Origin: Bacteroidales bacterium UBA1309 | GTDB lineage: Bacteria > Bacteroidota > Bacteroidia > Bacteroidales > Dysgonomonadaceae | Length of the DNA stretch: 64,000 nucleotides | Assembly: GCA_002307185.1 (NCBI GenBank) | Contig: DBTT01000026.1 | Location: 1 to 64,000, forward strand | Direction of reading: 5' to 3' | Shown here: piece after piece, positions 16,931 to 26,481 of the stretch | How positions within the stretch are numbered: position 1 is the stretch's first letter | Layout: every line of letters starts with the position of its first letter | Notes under the pieces: generated by a model | Database searches by the model: none | What the model was told of the DNA's origin: nothing | The model's input: only the letters and a program-made list of their open reading frames with translations | Made by a program: the position numbers and the translations under genes

Positions 16931-19723
16931 TTAAACCCGTAATTTCTCTTTCAAGAATTTTCCCGTATAAGAAGCCTTGCAGGCCGCTACTTCTTCCGGT
17001 GTGCCTTGGCAGACGATGCTTCCACCTTTTTCTCCCCCTTCAGGGCCAATGTCGATCACATGGTCGGCACATTTGATGACATCCATGTTGTGCTCGATGA
17101 TGATGATGGTGTGTCCGCGCTCCAGCAGCGAATCAAAAGCTTTTAGCAAGGTCTTGATGTCGTGGAAATGGAGTCCGGTAGTAGGTTCGTCAAAAATAAA
17201 AAGTGTAGGTTCTGATTTTTCCTCCCCGAGGTAATAGGCCAGTTTGACGCGTTGGTTTTCACCACCCGACAAAGTGGAAGAAGATTGTCCAAGCTTAACG
17301 TACCCTAAACCGACATCTTGCAACGGTTGCAGCCGTTTCACGATTTTCTTTTCGATGCTTCCTTTCCCTTGAGAGAAAAACTCAATGGCTTGATGGATGG
17401 TCATTTCCAGCACATCAAAGATGCTTGCTCCCCGATACACTACGTCCAGCACATCGTCCTTGAATCGTCGTCCATGGCACGATTCACATTCTAAGGTGAT
17501 GTCTGCCATAAACTGCATTTCCACCGTGATGGTTCCTTCACCTTTGCACTCTTCGCAACGACCACCTTCCACGTTGAACGAGAAATAAGCGGGTGTGAAA
17601 CGCATTTGTTTCGACAAGGGTTGTTCTGAAAAGAGCTTGCGGATTTCGTCGTAAGCCTTCATGTAGGTCACCGGATTGGACCGTGAGGAGCGGCCGATGG
17701 GATTTTGATCCACCGATTCCACGCTCTTGATGAGGTGCAAATCTCCGCCTAGCTGGTTGAACAATACGAGTTGTTCGCTGCTGCCGTTGTAGTGTCGTTG
17801 CAAGGCATTGACAAGCACATCACGCACAAGCGACGACTTTCCCGAACCGCTCACTCCGGTGACAACGGTCATCACTCCGAGAGGGAAGCGGACGTTCAGG
17901 TTTTTCAGGTTGTTTTGCCTCGCACCCTGTATTTCTATGTAGTTGTTCCACTTACGGCGGAAAGCAGGCAGGTCAATCTGATCTTCGCCGTTGAGGTAGC
18001 GCACGGTGTGGCTGTTTGTCCCTTTTTCAAGTCCGGAAATATCTCCCTGATAAACCACTTCGCCGCCCAATCGCCCCGCATTGGGTCCAATATCGATGAT
18101 GTAGTCGGCGGCACGGATGATTTCCTCGTCGTGTTCCACCACTACCACGGTGTTTCCCAGAGCCTGCAACTCGCGTAGCACATCGATCAGCAAATCGGTA
18201 TCCCGTGAATGAAGTCCAATGCTGGGTTCGTCCAGGATGTAGAGCGATCCCACCAAGCTGCTTCCAAGCGAGGTAGCCAAGTTGATACGCTGGCTTTCCC
18301 CTCCCGAAAGGGTGTTCGAAAGCCTGTTCAGGGTCAAATAGCCCAAGCCCACTTGCACCAGGAAGCGGATCCGGCTGTGTATTTCGGTCAGCAACCGTTT
18401 GGAAATGGCTGTGTCTGTTTCGTCGAGTTCAAGTTCGTGGAAAAACCGTTGCAATTCAGTGACAGGCATCAATACTAGGTCGGCAATCGATTTTCCTCCG
18501 ATTTTCACATACAAGGCTTGTGGTTTCAAGCGCGAGCCACGGCAGTCTGGGCACACAGTTTTCCCCTTGTAGCGAGCCAGCATCACCCGGTATTGGATTT
18601 TGTACTGGTTTTCTTCCAGCATCTTGAAAAAATCGTTGATGCCTTCCACTCCCGGCGCACCTTTCCAAAGCAAATCTTTTTCCTTGTCGGTCAATTCAAA
18701 ATAAGGACGGTGTATAGGGAAATTATGTTTTGCCGCAGCATGTATGAATTGGTTTTTCCACTCCGACATTTTTTCACCTCGCCAGCATACAACCGTTTCC
18801 TCATACACCGAAAGGCTTTTGTTGGGGATCACCAAGTTTTCGTCAATACCAATCACCCTGCCAAAGCCCTCGCACTTTGGACAGGCACCTACCGGGCTGT
18901 TGAAACTGAACATCAAGTCTGTTGGTTCTTCAAACTCCATGCCGTCTGCCTCGAATTTTTTGGAATAGGAGAATTCCTCCGTTCCTGTTTCTGTATAAAA
19001 TCGGAGAATACAGAGTCCGTCGCCTTCGTAAAAAGCCGTTTCGGTAGATTGCGATAAGCGGCTGATGGAAGCATTGTCCTTGTCGGCACTCAAACGGTCG
19101 ATCACCAACAGCACTTTCTCAGGATTGATGTCTTTTTTGGATGATAGCAGTTCGTCAATCCGAATCATCTCTCCATCCAGTTCCACTCGTGAAAAACCTT
19201 CTTTCTGAAGGATTTCCAATTGCTCCCGTATGGTTCGTTCTTCTCTCAACAAGATTTTAGTCAGCACCACGAAGCGTGTACCTTCGGGGTAGCCCAGCAT
19301 TTGGCGCACGATGTCGCTCACTTGATTCTTCTTCACCACTTGACCCGACACCGGAGAAATGGTTTTCCCTATTCGGGCAAACAGCAACCGGAGGTATTCG
19401 TAAATTTCGGTGGAAGTCCCCACTGTGGAGCGGGGATTCCGGGAATTCACCTTTTGCTCGATGGCGATGGCAGGCGGAATTCCTTTGATGTAGTCGGCTT
19501 CGGGCTTGTTCATTCGTCCCAAGAATTGCCGTGCATACGACGAAAGACTCTCCACGTAGCGGCGTTGTCCTTCTGCATAGAGGGTGTCGAAAGCTAAGGA
19601 AGACTTTCCCGAGCCGGAAAGGCCGGTGATGACGATGAATTTGTTCCGGGGTATTTCCACGTCAATGTTTTTGAGGTTGTTGACGCGGGCACCCTTGATG
19701 AATATACTGTTTTTGTGGGACAT
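16931..19723 (-). CDS. uvrA: excinuclease ABC subunit A
   Basis: UvrA recognises DNA damage with UvrB in nucleotide excision repair. The 930-residue protein has two ABC ATPase units: Walker A GLSGSGKSSLAFDTL and GVSGSGKSSLV, signatures LSGGESQRINLA and LSGGENQRVKLA, and Walker B LYILDEPSIGL and FIFDEPTTGL. The second zinc finger is intact (CEEC then CESC). The first is incomplete, with only CPKC preserved and its usual partner CxxC replaced by a stretch around SYSKKF. I chose the ATG at 19723 over a TTG nine codons upstream, because that TTG lies inside a perfect -7 promoter box. This is probably the canonical UvrA of the genome. Confidence 0.95.
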   Translation of the reverse strand: MSHKNSIFIKGARVNNLKNIDVEIPRNKFIVITGLSGSGKSSLAFDTLYAEGQRRYVESLSSYARQFLGRMNKPEADYIKGIPPAIAIEQKVNSRNPRSTVGTSTEIYEYLRLLFARIGKTISPVSGQVVKKNQVSDIVRQMLGYPEGTRFVVLTKILLREERTIREQLEILQKEGFSRVELDGEMIRIDELLSSKKDINPEKVLLVIDRLSADKDNASISRLSQSTETAFYEGDGLCILRFYTETGTEEFSYSKKFEADGMEFEEPTDLMFSFNSPVGACPKCEGFGRVIGIDENLVIPNKSLSVYEETVVCWRGEKMSEWKNQFIHAAAKHNFPIHRPYFELTDKEKDLLWKGAPGVEGINDFFKMLEENQYKIQYRVMLARYKGKTVCPDCRGSRLKPQALYVKIGGKSIADLVLMPVTELQRFFHELELDETDTAISKRLLTEIHSRIRFLVQVGLGYLTLNRLSNTLSGGESQRINLATSLGSSLVGSLYILDEPSIGLHSRDTDLLIDVLRELQALGNTVVVVEHDEEIIRAADYIIDIGPNAGRLGGEVVYQGDISGLEKGTNSHTVRYLNGEDQIDLPAFRRKWNNYIEIQGARQNNLKNLNVRFPLGVMTVVTGVSGSGKSSLVRDVLVNALQRHYNGSSEQLVLFNQLGGDLHLIKSVESVDQNPIGRSSRSNPVTYMKAYDEIRKLFSEQPLSKQMRFTPAYFSFNVEGGRCEECKGEGTITVEMQFMADITLECESCHGRRFKDDVLDVVYRGASIFDVLEMTIHQAIEFFSQGKGSIEKKIVKRLQPLQDVGLGYVKLGQSSSTLSGGENQRVKLAYYLGEEKSEPTLFIFDEPTTGLHFHDIKTLLKAFDSLLERGHTIIIIEHNMDVIKCADHVIDIGPEGGEKGGSIVCQGTPEEVAACKASYTGKFLKEKLRV

Positions 19724-19747
19724 TTTATAGCTTTGATTTTGAACCGA

Positions 19748-19778
19748 CAAAGGTACAGCTTTTAGGCTGAAAATGCAA
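19748..19778 (-). promoter_or_regulatory. uvrA promoter
   Basis: On the minus strand TACCTTTG (plus 19748-19755) is a perfect TAnnTTTG -7 box and TTG (plus 19776-19778) lies 20 bases upstream, the expected Bacteroidetes spacing. The predicted start of transcription falls about 20 bases before the ATG at 19723. Confidence 0.65.
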
Positions 19779-19820
19779 CCGTCCCTTCAATGATGAATGA
19801 TCGAATCACTGAATTACAGG

Positions 19821-19910
19821 GTCACTTGTTCTCTTGTTCATCCGGTCACAATTTTCTCTGCGTGCCTTGCGTGTTTTTCCTTTGAGGTCTCTGCGTGAAA
19901 TGAAAACTTA
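19821..19910. repeat. dispersed GTGAACAAG-type repeat copy plus CTCTGCGTG-type sequence
   Basis: The minus strand of 19821-19841 reads ATGAACAAGAGAACAAGTGAC, a copy of the short repeat also seen at 28011, 30983 and 62814. Next to it, 19855-19910 contains CTCTGCGTG twice with GCCTTGCGTG between. The gap 19779-20026 holds no gene. The terminator for the efflux operon lies at its far end. Confidence 0.5.
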
Positions 19911-19942
19911 TATGGCACGAATTACAAAGATTTGATCTAGCT

Positions 19943-19980
19943 TGCAAAAACAAAGCAGGGGACTTTCACAAGCACCCTGC
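19943..19980 (-). terminator. intrinsic terminator of the efflux operon
   Basis: Read on the minus strand, GCAGGG and CCCTGC (plus 19975-19980 and 19955-19960) form a 6-bp stem around a 14-base loop. TTTGTTTTT follows. It is 47 bases past the TolC-like stop codon. Confidence 0.65.
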
Positions 19981-20026
19981 CGCACATATATTTAATGTTA
20001 AATCAACTTGGTAGAATCCTGTATCC

Positions 20027-21349
20027 CTACAGTACTATTTCTTTACCATTATAGAAATCTAAAATCTTTGCTCTGAAAATGTAGTCGTACTTGGCTTGCA
20101 GCAAATCTGATTGGCTGCTGATTAGCTTCGTTTGCGACTCATTGTATTCAAACACGGTGGCTTTGCCCACGGCGTATTTATCTTTCGTGTAGCTGAACGC
20201 AATTTCCGCAGCAGCTACCGCTTTTTGCGTGGATTCGTATTTTGCGTGTGCACCCACGGCGTTGTAATAAGCCTGCTGGATGTCCTTATAGAGGGACTGC
20301 TTTACGCTCTCCAACGTTAACTGGCTGTTGAGTATCTCGTTGCGAGCTGTGCGGACGCTGTTACGGGTGGCAAAGCGGTTGAAAATAGGGATGCTTAGAT
20401 TCAATGAAATGTTCTCTCCACGGCTGTTTTTCAATTGCTGTATAAAACTTTCACTAGACGTGCTATAATATCCTGCACCAATGCCCAACGATAGGCTCAG
20501 TTGGGGGTAGTAGGCGGATTGAGCGATTTTGAGGTTTTTCTCAGTGTACTTCACGTTGTACTCCGCCTGCTTCACTACGGGCTTTATGGCAATCGCATTT
20601 GCATAAATGTTATGGGGTGGCTGGATGCTTGCCGTATTTTCGGAAACAACGTCTTTTATGTCAGGGATTACAATGTCGAAACCTTCAGGACTTTGAATAT
20701 TCAAGACCTGGGTTAGATCCAAGATACTTGTATTTAGACTATTGGCAGCTGTGACCACATTCTTTTGGTTGGTGGCGTGTTGCGATATCATGTCAAAAAG
20801 CTGCGATTCAGGCACTTTTCCTGCGTCTTTCAGTTCTTGCGTGCGTTGTATTTGCAAGGCGGAAAGTTTTTCTTGCTCTTTGTACACGCGCAATATTTCC
20901 TGCTTGAAAAGCACGTCCAAGTAATATACTGCTACGTTCAAGGCCAAATCATCTTTTGCTTTAGCCAAGCCTTCGAGGGCATAGAGCAGGTTCAATTCCT
21001 GAGCCTTGATCTCGTTGCTGGTTCTGAATCCGTTGAATAACGAAATGCTGGACGCGAGTGAACCAGAAGTTGTACCAGAAGTTGTATTCTTATATGTTGT
21101 GGTTCCATTTGCATTGAGTGTCTTCCCGAAGCTGACTACCTCGCCTATACTTGCTGTTAAGTCGGGCAGTCGGCTGTTTTTCGCCGTGTTGAGGCCGATT
21201 TCTGCATTCTTGCGTTTCAATTCTTGCTGCTGAATTTCGATGTTGTGTTTGGTGGCATAGTCGATGCATTCCTGCAAGGTCCACTGCTTTTGGGCAAAAG
21301 ACGCTGAAAATAGCATGAGCAGGCAGCCGGTTATGATTGATGTTTTCAT
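20027..21349 (-). CDS. TolC family outer-membrane efflux protein
   Basis: This 440-residue TolC-like protein should form the outer-membrane channel of a tripartite pump. A signal peptide ends near ASFAQ, followed by WTLQECIDYATKHN, the usual first helix of the OEP domain. Two long helical repeats (about residues 25-220 and 235-430) alternate with strands, such as SLSIPIFNRFATRNSVRTAR. The ATG at 21349 gives a proper signal peptide; an upstream ATG adds eight residues without a good leader. It is the last gene of the operon after ABC ATPase, two permeases and an adaptor. A terminator follows. Confidence 0.92.
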   Translation of the reverse strand: MKTSIITGCLLMLFSASFAQKQWTLQECIDYATKHNIEIQQQELKRKNAEIGLNTAKNSRLPDLTASIGEVVSFGKTLNANGTTTYKNTTSGTTSGSLASSISLFNGFRTSNEIKAQELNLLYALEGLAKAKDDLALNVAVYYLDVLFKQEILRVYKEQEKLSALQIQRTQELKDAGKVPESQLFDMISQHATNQKNVVTAANSLNTSILDLTQVLNIQSPEGFDIVIPDIKDVVSENTASIQPPHNIYANAIAIKPVVKQAEYNVKYTEKNLKIAQSAYYPQLSLSLGIGAGYYSTSSESFIQQLKNSRGENISLNLSIPIFNRFATRNSVRTARNEILNSQLTLESVKQSLYKDIQQAYYNAVGAHAKYESTQKAVAAAEIAFSYTKDKYAVGKATVFEYNESQTKLISSQSDLLQAKYDYIFRAKILDFYNGKEIVL

Positions 21350-21413
21350 ATTTCTTTTATTTGCAAATGACAAATCTTCGATTCTATAATTAAAACTGCT
21401 TGGGCTTCAAACC

Positions 21414-22547
21414 TTATTTATTATCGGATTTGTCAGCAGCTTTCTTCTCTTCTTTTTCAATTTTTATGCCCCGCACTTTCTCGCCTTTCTTCAACCCCGA
21501 TTTGATTTCGATGCTGATGCCGTTCGACAAGCCAGTGGTGACGGCACGTTTGTCGAATGTTTGCTCAGGGGTTGCCGTTTTTAGCACATACACATACGAC
21601 TTGTTGTTTTCGAACGTGATGCAGCTTTCGGGAACGGTGAGCACGTCGGAAGCCTGTTCCACCACGATCTCGGCATTGGCACTGTAGCCTGCGCGGATCT
21701 TTACCGAATTGGGGACTTTGGCAGCCCCTTTGATCTCGAACAAGATAGCACCGTTTTCTTCTGTTCCCTTGGGTGCGATGTATTCGAGGCTGGCATCGAA
21801 TTTCAAGTTGTTCAATGCACCGATGGAAAGTTTCATGGGCATGCTGGTGTGGATACGTCCAACTTCCGTTTCGTCAATTTTTCCCACAAACAGCAAGTCG
21901 CTCATGTTGGCCACAGTGGCGATGGTGGTGCCGTCGTTGAAGGTATTTGCTTGGATCACGGAATTTCCTACTTTGACAGGAATGTCCAAGATTGTACCAG
22001 TGATTGTGGATCGGATTTGCGTGTTGCTGTATTGTGCTGTCTTCTTCGAGATACCGGTTTTCACAATGTCGAGGTTGTCTTTCGAAGTCTCTAATTCTTC
22101 CTTTGCCTTGCGTAACGATGTTTCAGAGGCATCCATATCTTCTTTCGATATTACTCCTTTCGAGAAAAGTTGCTTTTGGCGGTCGTATTCAGTTTTCACT
22201 TGGTTGAGGCTGATGTTGGCCACGGTCACCCTTGATTCGGCTGAATTCAATTGCGATATGTCCGGCACCACTTTCACTTTTGCGATCACTTCCCCCGCCG
22301 TGATGTAGTCGCCGGCTTCTTTGGTGATTTCTGTGATGATACCTGAAATCTGAGGTTTAAGAAGAATTTCATCCCGTGGGGAAACTTTTCCCGTTGCTAC
22401 AATTGAATTTTCTATCGTGCCCGTTTTTACCGTTTCAATTTGGTAAACAACTTTTTCCGGTTGTGATTTTTTCCACAAAAAGTAGAATGTAGAAATCAGG
22501 ATAAGCCCCAATACCACCAATGCAAAGATTCTGAAAAACTTTTTCAT
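21414..22547 (-). CDS. periplasmic adaptor of MacA/HlyD type
   Basis: The 377-residue adaptor has one N-terminal membrane helix (about 5-24) and then the barrel-sandwich domain: IVATGKVSPRDEILLKPQIS and GVIAKVKVV. A coiled-coil hairpin covers about 80-165 (QLNSAESRVTVANISLNQVK, DASETSLRKAKEELETSKDN). Beta-barrel and membrane-proximal regions follow, and the tail is lysine-rich. It should link the two permeases to the TolC channel. It lies 112 bases downstream of the second permease and 64 bases upstream of TolC, all on the same strand. Confidence 0.92.
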   Translation of the reverse strand: MKKFFRIFALVVLGLILISTFYFLWKKSQPEKVVYQIETVKTGTIENSIVATGKVSPRDEILLKPQISGIITEITKEAGDYITAGEVIAKVKVVPDISQLNSAESRVTVANISLNQVKTEYDRQKQLFSKGVISKEDMDASETSLRKAKEELETSKDNLDIVKTGISKKTAQYSNTQIRSTITGTILDIPVKVGNSVIQANTFNDGTTIATVANMSDLLFVGKIDETEVGRIHTSMPMKLSIGALNNLKFDASLEYIAPKGTEENGAILFEIKGAAKVPNSVKIRAGYSANAEIVVEQASDVLTVPESCITFENNKSYVYVLKTATPEQTFDKRAVTTGLSNGISIEIKSGLKKGEKVRGIKIEKEEKKAADKSDNK

Positions 22548-22659
22548 GTTGTTGAATATTCGTTAATCTATAATTTTTTTTTGTTGCTGATCTGCTGCAG
22601 CGAGCATCGTTTCCTCATTGGCAAATCGGCATATTTGTTTTGTTAGCATAGCACAGGCA

Positions 22660-23916
22660 TTATTCGTCTCGTATCGCATCAATGGCTTTCACCTTCAAGG
22701 CACGCGTTGCTGGTAGCAATCCGGCAACAATGCCCGATAAAACCAAGATGACGATGGCCCATATGGCAGTGGTGAATGAAACAAAAGGGGGGACAAAAAG
22801 TTTCATATCCATGGCTCCGGCTGTCATTGCCTTGTCCACCAGTTCAAGTATTCCAATTCCTGCCAGAAAGCCAAACACCCCGGCCAGAGAAGTCAGCACG
22901 AAGCTTTCGCTGATGATTTGCTTCACGATGGTTATCGGTTTTGCTCCCAATGCCCTGCGCACGCCGATTTCCCGTGTTCGCTCTTTCACCGTGACCATCA
23001 TGATGTTGCTGATGCCGATGATTCCCGAAAGAAGTGCTCCCAAGCCAACAAAGAAGGCGATGAAATCCACTCCGGCAAAGAGGTAGGTGAACATTTTCAC
23101 CATCTCTTCGATGTTGAATCCTCCCACCGCCTTTTCGTCTTTCGGCGAAATCTTATGGGCCGCTTTCAGGATGGTTCTAACTTCGTCTTCCACTTGTGCG
23201 GCAGGTATGCCTGGTTTTGAGGTACACGCCAAAAAGTGAATTTTATCTCCTTGGTTGAATGCCTTTTGCATGGTGCTGAAAGGAAGGAAGACCGTTTCGT
23301 TGATCGATCCGCCAATCTGCACATTCGAAATAGTGTAGATTACGCCAACGATTTGAAAGTAGATGCCATTCACGCGCAGGTTCTGCCCAATTGGATTCTC
23401 CCCTTCATTGAACAAGGTTTTGGCAACTTCTTCACCGATGACACAGACCTTGCGGCTCGCCTGGATATCCAGTTCGTTGATTATCCGTCCCGACTTGATA
23501 TGAGGGCGTTCCATCAAAAAATTTGCCGGATACACACCTTTTGCCATATAGGAAGCGGCTTTGTGTTTGTTGACAACGTTTTTGCTACCTGATCCTGCAA
23601 ACAGCATCGGGGAGATGTATTCCACCGATTTGGCTTTTTGCCGGATAAGTTCGATGTCGCGGTTGTTCATGTCCCATTGTCTCCCTTTTTTGAATCCTTG
23701 GTAAGGTTCGCTTGTGGCATCTGTCCAAAAAAAACAGGTGTTTGGGGAAAAACCATCCACGATTTTCGCCATGCCTCCTTTGAAGGAGTTGCTTACGCCA
23801 ATCAGTACGACCAGCATGAATATTCCCCAGAAAACCCCGAATCCGGTGAGGAAGCTCCTTAGCTTGTTGCGGCTGATGGTTGACCATATTTCTTGCCAGT
23901 AATCTAAATCGAACAT
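22660..23916 (-). CDS. MacB-type ABC transporter permease (second copy)
   Basis: This 418-residue inner-membrane protein has an N-terminal helix near residue 20-40 (NKLRSFLTGFGVFWGIFMLV), a large periplasmic MacB_PCD domain (about 40-270) and three C-terminal helices of the FtsX domain. TVKERTREIGVRRALGA is the typical FtsX loop. It differs from the neighbouring permease by about half of its residues, so the pump may be a heterodimer. It sits 79 bases downstream of the first permease. The likely substrate is an antibiotic, lipid or peptide, but sequence does not decide. Confidence 0.9.
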   Translation of the reverse strand: MFDLDYWQEIWSTISRNKLRSFLTGFGVFWGIFMLVVLIGVSNSFKGGMAKIVDGFSPNTCFFWTDATSEPYQGFKKGRQWDMNNRDIELIRQKAKSVEYISPMLFAGSGSKNVVNKHKAASYMAKGVYPANFLMERPHIKSGRIINELDIQASRKVCVIGEEVAKTLFNEGENPIGQNLRVNGIYFQIVGVIYTISNVQIGGSINETVFLPFSTMQKAFNQGDKIHFLACTSKPGIPAAQVEDEVRTILKAAHKISPKDEKAVGGFNIEEMVKMFTYLFAGVDFIAFFVGLGALLSGIIGISNIMMVTVKERTREIGVRRALGAKPITIVKQIISESFVLTSLAGVFGFLAGIGILELVDKAMTAGAMDMKLFVPPFVSFTTAIWAIVILVLSGIVAGLLPATRALKVKAIDAIRDE

Positions 23917-23995
23917 ATTCTTGTTTATTCGTGAAATCGTGAAACTCTAAAAATCCCTTGGTTTGCGAATTCGCCTATTTGTTTTTCAGTTTTCG

Positions 23996-25249
23996 CTACT
24001 CCGCCCTCATCGCTTCAATAGGGCTCACTCTTGTGGCTTTCAGCGCAGGTATCAATCCTGCCCCTACTCCGCATAATATTAAGGCAAGTGTAGCTATAAC
24101 CACTGTGAACAAGTCCACTGTCGGGTCTTTTAGCATGGATGGCCCATCTCCGGTTGCATTGGCTTCGATCAAGAAGCCGATCGCTCCCGTGATGGCTGTT
24201 CCTAGCACGATGCCTACATATCCAGCGGCGGTGGTAATGAAAATGGCCTCAGTGATTATCAGCCTCAAAATGGAGCCGGATGAAGCCCCGATGGCTTTGC
24301 GGATGCCAATTTCCCGTGTGCGTTCTTTCACGGTGATGAGCATGATGTTTCCCACACCGACAATTCCAGCCACTAGTGATGCCGCCCCGATGATGAGGAT
24401 GAATAGATTGATGATGTTCAATATCTTTGCGGTTTGGGCTGAATCTTTTGCGGTATTTCTAACATAAATAGCAGACATGTCCTCCGGATCGAACCGGTGT
24501 ATTGCAGCTATTTTTTTACGCAATGTTTTTTCGAACGTTTCGCTTGCCTCTTCCGTGTTCACCCCTTTCACCGTGAATGAAATTCGGTCAAAATTCCCTC
24601 CTTGTTTGAAGATCAATTGGGCTGTCGAAAATGGGACATAAGCTGGTAAATCGTTGTTGAATTGATTCTTACGATCGTAAACCCCGATTACCTGATACAC
24701 AATTTTGTTGGATATCACATACTTGCCAATTGGATTTTCTTCTTTGAAAAGCACCTTTTTCATGTCGGAATTGATGACGATAACCTTTCTCATGTCCTTC
24801 ATGTCGATTTCGTTGATGAATCGTCCGCTTCCTTCCTGTATTTTCACATTCATGATGCTTGCGAAATCAGGCGAAACGCCCGTCATCCTCCATGACCCGA
24901 ATTGCTTTTCGTACGCAATTGTGCCGGATTTGCTAATTTGAGGCGACAGGTATTCCACATTTGTTATTTTGCTTCGGATCAGATCGTAATCGCGGTAGTC
25001 GAGTTTGATTTCTTTGTTGGATGGCGTGCCGTGATATGGCATTGAAGTCCAGCCTGGATTCACCGATATGGTGTTGGTTGCTCTATCCGAAAAATTCGTC
25101 ATGGTAGCATTGCGGAATCCGTTGGCAAATCCTAATAGTACAATAAGCATGAAGATTCCCCATGTGACGGCAAGCCCTGTCAGAAAAGTTCGGAGCTTGT
25201 TTTTCTTGATGGTGGAAATTATTTCTCTAAATGAGTCGAAATCAAACAT
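23996..25249 (-). CDS. MacB-type ABC transporter permease (first copy)
   Basis: This 417-residue permease has the same layout as its neighbour: an N-terminal helix after KKNKLRTFLTGLAVTWGIFM, a MacB_PCD periplasmic domain, and an FtsX domain with TVKERTREIGIRKAIGASSG. The ATPase gene ends six bases upstream, so translation may be coupled. Together with the following permease, adaptor and TolC it makes a complete MacAB-TolC type mechanotransmission pump. Confidence 0.9.
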   Translation of the reverse strand: MFDFDSFREIISTIKKNKLRTFLTGLAVTWGIFMLIVLLGFANGFRNATMTNFSDRATNTISVNPGWTSMPYHGTPSNKEIKLDYRDYDLIRSKITNVEYLSPQISKSGTIAYEKQFGSWRMTGVSPDFASIMNVKIQEGSGRFINEIDMKDMRKVIVINSDMKKVLFKEENPIGKYVISNKIVYQVIGVYDRKNQFNNDLPAYVPFSTAQLIFKQGGNFDRISFTVKGVNTEEASETFEKTLRKKIAAIHRFDPEDMSAIYVRNTAKDSAQTAKILNIINLFILIIGAASLVAGIVGVGNIMLITVKERTREIGIRKAIGASSGSILRLIITEAIFITTAAGYVGIVLGTAITGAIGFLIEANATGDGPSMLKDPTVDLFTVVIATLALILCGVGAGLIPALKATRVSPIEAMRAE

Positions 25250-25254
25250 TGTTC

Positions 25255-25950
25255 TTAGAGTGCTATGGTGGGTGATTCATTGATAGTGATGGAGCCAATC
25301 AGTCCATCCTTTATATGGATGATACGGTCGGTGGCTTCTGCCACAGCCTGTTCGTGCGTTACGATGAGCATCGTGATTTTGTCATCCGTATTGATTTGTC
25401 TGAGAAGGTGCATCACTTCTCCGGATGTTTTGCTGTCCAATGCTCCGGTGGGCTCATCGGCAAGTATGATCTGTGGACGGGCAATCAGTGCGCGGGCAAT
25501 GGCTACACGTTGACGTTGTCCCCCCGAAAGCTCGTTTGGTAGATGTTCCGCATGTGAGGCAATACCCATTTTATCCAAGTATTCCATGGCCAATATATTC
25601 CGTTTTTTGCGGCTTACACCTTGGTAGTAGAGAGGGAGAGCCACATTCTCCAGAGCATTCTTGAAGGAAATCAGGTTGAACGATTGAAAAATGAAGCCAA
25701 TTTTGCGGTTTCTTATTTCGGCAGCTTTGTTTTCGCTCAAATTATTTATTAACAAGTTGTCCAAGTAGTATTCTCCTGTGTCGTAGGTGTCCAAAATGCC
25801 AAGGATATTCAGCAAGGTGGATTTTCCCGAACCCGATGCTCCCATGATAGATAAAAATTCACCATCCTCCACATCCATGTTTATTCCTTTCAACACATGC
25901 AACGGTGAGCCGTTGTTGTAAGTCTTGTTTAAGTTTCTGATTTTTATCAC
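25255..25950 (-). CDS. ABC transporter ATP-binding protein (MacB/LolD family)
   Basis: This 231-residue ATPase powers the two adjacent permeases. It has Walker A GASGSGKSTLLN, Q-loop in IGFIFQSFNL, signature LSGGQRQRVAIARAL, Walker B IILADEPTGALD and the H-loop in IVTHEQ. The family of LolD, MacB and FtsE ATPases is short and lacks extra domains, as here. It is the first gene of the operon, 97 bases from a strong promoter. Confidence 0.95.
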   Translation of the reverse strand: MIKIRNLNKTYNNGSPLHVLKGINMDVEDGEFLSIMGASGSGKSTLLNILGILDTYDTGEYYLDNLLINNLSENKAAEIRNRKIGFIFQSFNLISFKNALENVALPLYYQGVSRKKRNILAMEYLDKMGIASHAEHLPNELSGGQRQRVAIARALIARPQIILADEPTGALDSKTSGEVMHLLRQINTDDKITMLIVTHEQAVAEATDRIIHIKDGLIGSITINESPTIAL

Positions 25951-26046
25951 TGCTTTCGGTTTTATGATGTGACTACTGTTACCCGTTGATTATATTCACA
26001 TTGCACGCTTTATGGCGTATATGTGTATTAGTTGTTTAGAACACTG

Positions 26047-26077
26047 CAAATGTAATGTGATTATTTGTAATACCAAA
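26047..26077 (-). promoter_or_regulatory. promoter of the ABC efflux operon
   Basis: On the minus strand the -7 box TACATTTG (plus 26047-26054) and the -33 TTTG (plus 26074-26077) are both perfect and separated by 19 bases. Transcription should begin about 90 bases before the ATPase start. The rest of the gap 25951-26481 holds the LRR-gene terminator and a doubtful 37-codon frame. Confidence 0.7.
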
Positions 26078-26245
26078 TGTTTTTGCTAGAAATTTTAATC
26101 TAAATTATAAAAATAAGCTAATCCAAAATTCAATTCCTTTCACGGCTTACAGATATGACGAAATCTTGCTTAAAATGTTACAGAAAAAACAGAAAAAAAA
26201 GAATTTGTAAAAATATAGTGTTGCTGTAGTCTTGCTGTTTGTTAT

Positions 26246-26284
26246 GAAACAAGGTTGGCTAATGGGATAGGCAACCTCGTTTTC
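26246..26284 (-). terminator. hairpin downstream of the LRR gene
   Basis: On the minus strand AGGTTG (plus 26271-26276 complement) pairs with CAACCT (plus 26252-26257 complement). A short U-containing tail follows (CTTGTTTCAT). It lies about 200 bases past the LRR stop. Moderate support only. Confidence 0.4.
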
Positions 26285-26481
26285 ATCCTTTGTTTTCTGA
26301 TTTAATTTTCTTGTACGGGATTAAGGAATAAGAATAAGTTGTTGTCGGATGAAGAATCTTAATACAAATACACTTTGGCTGTAACCCAGTAAGCTACATG
26401 GCCTACAATCATGATAAGTCCGAATCCTGGGCATTCGGTTAATCCGTCACCTGGTTTTTTTTCTAGGCTATATCAATAGTT

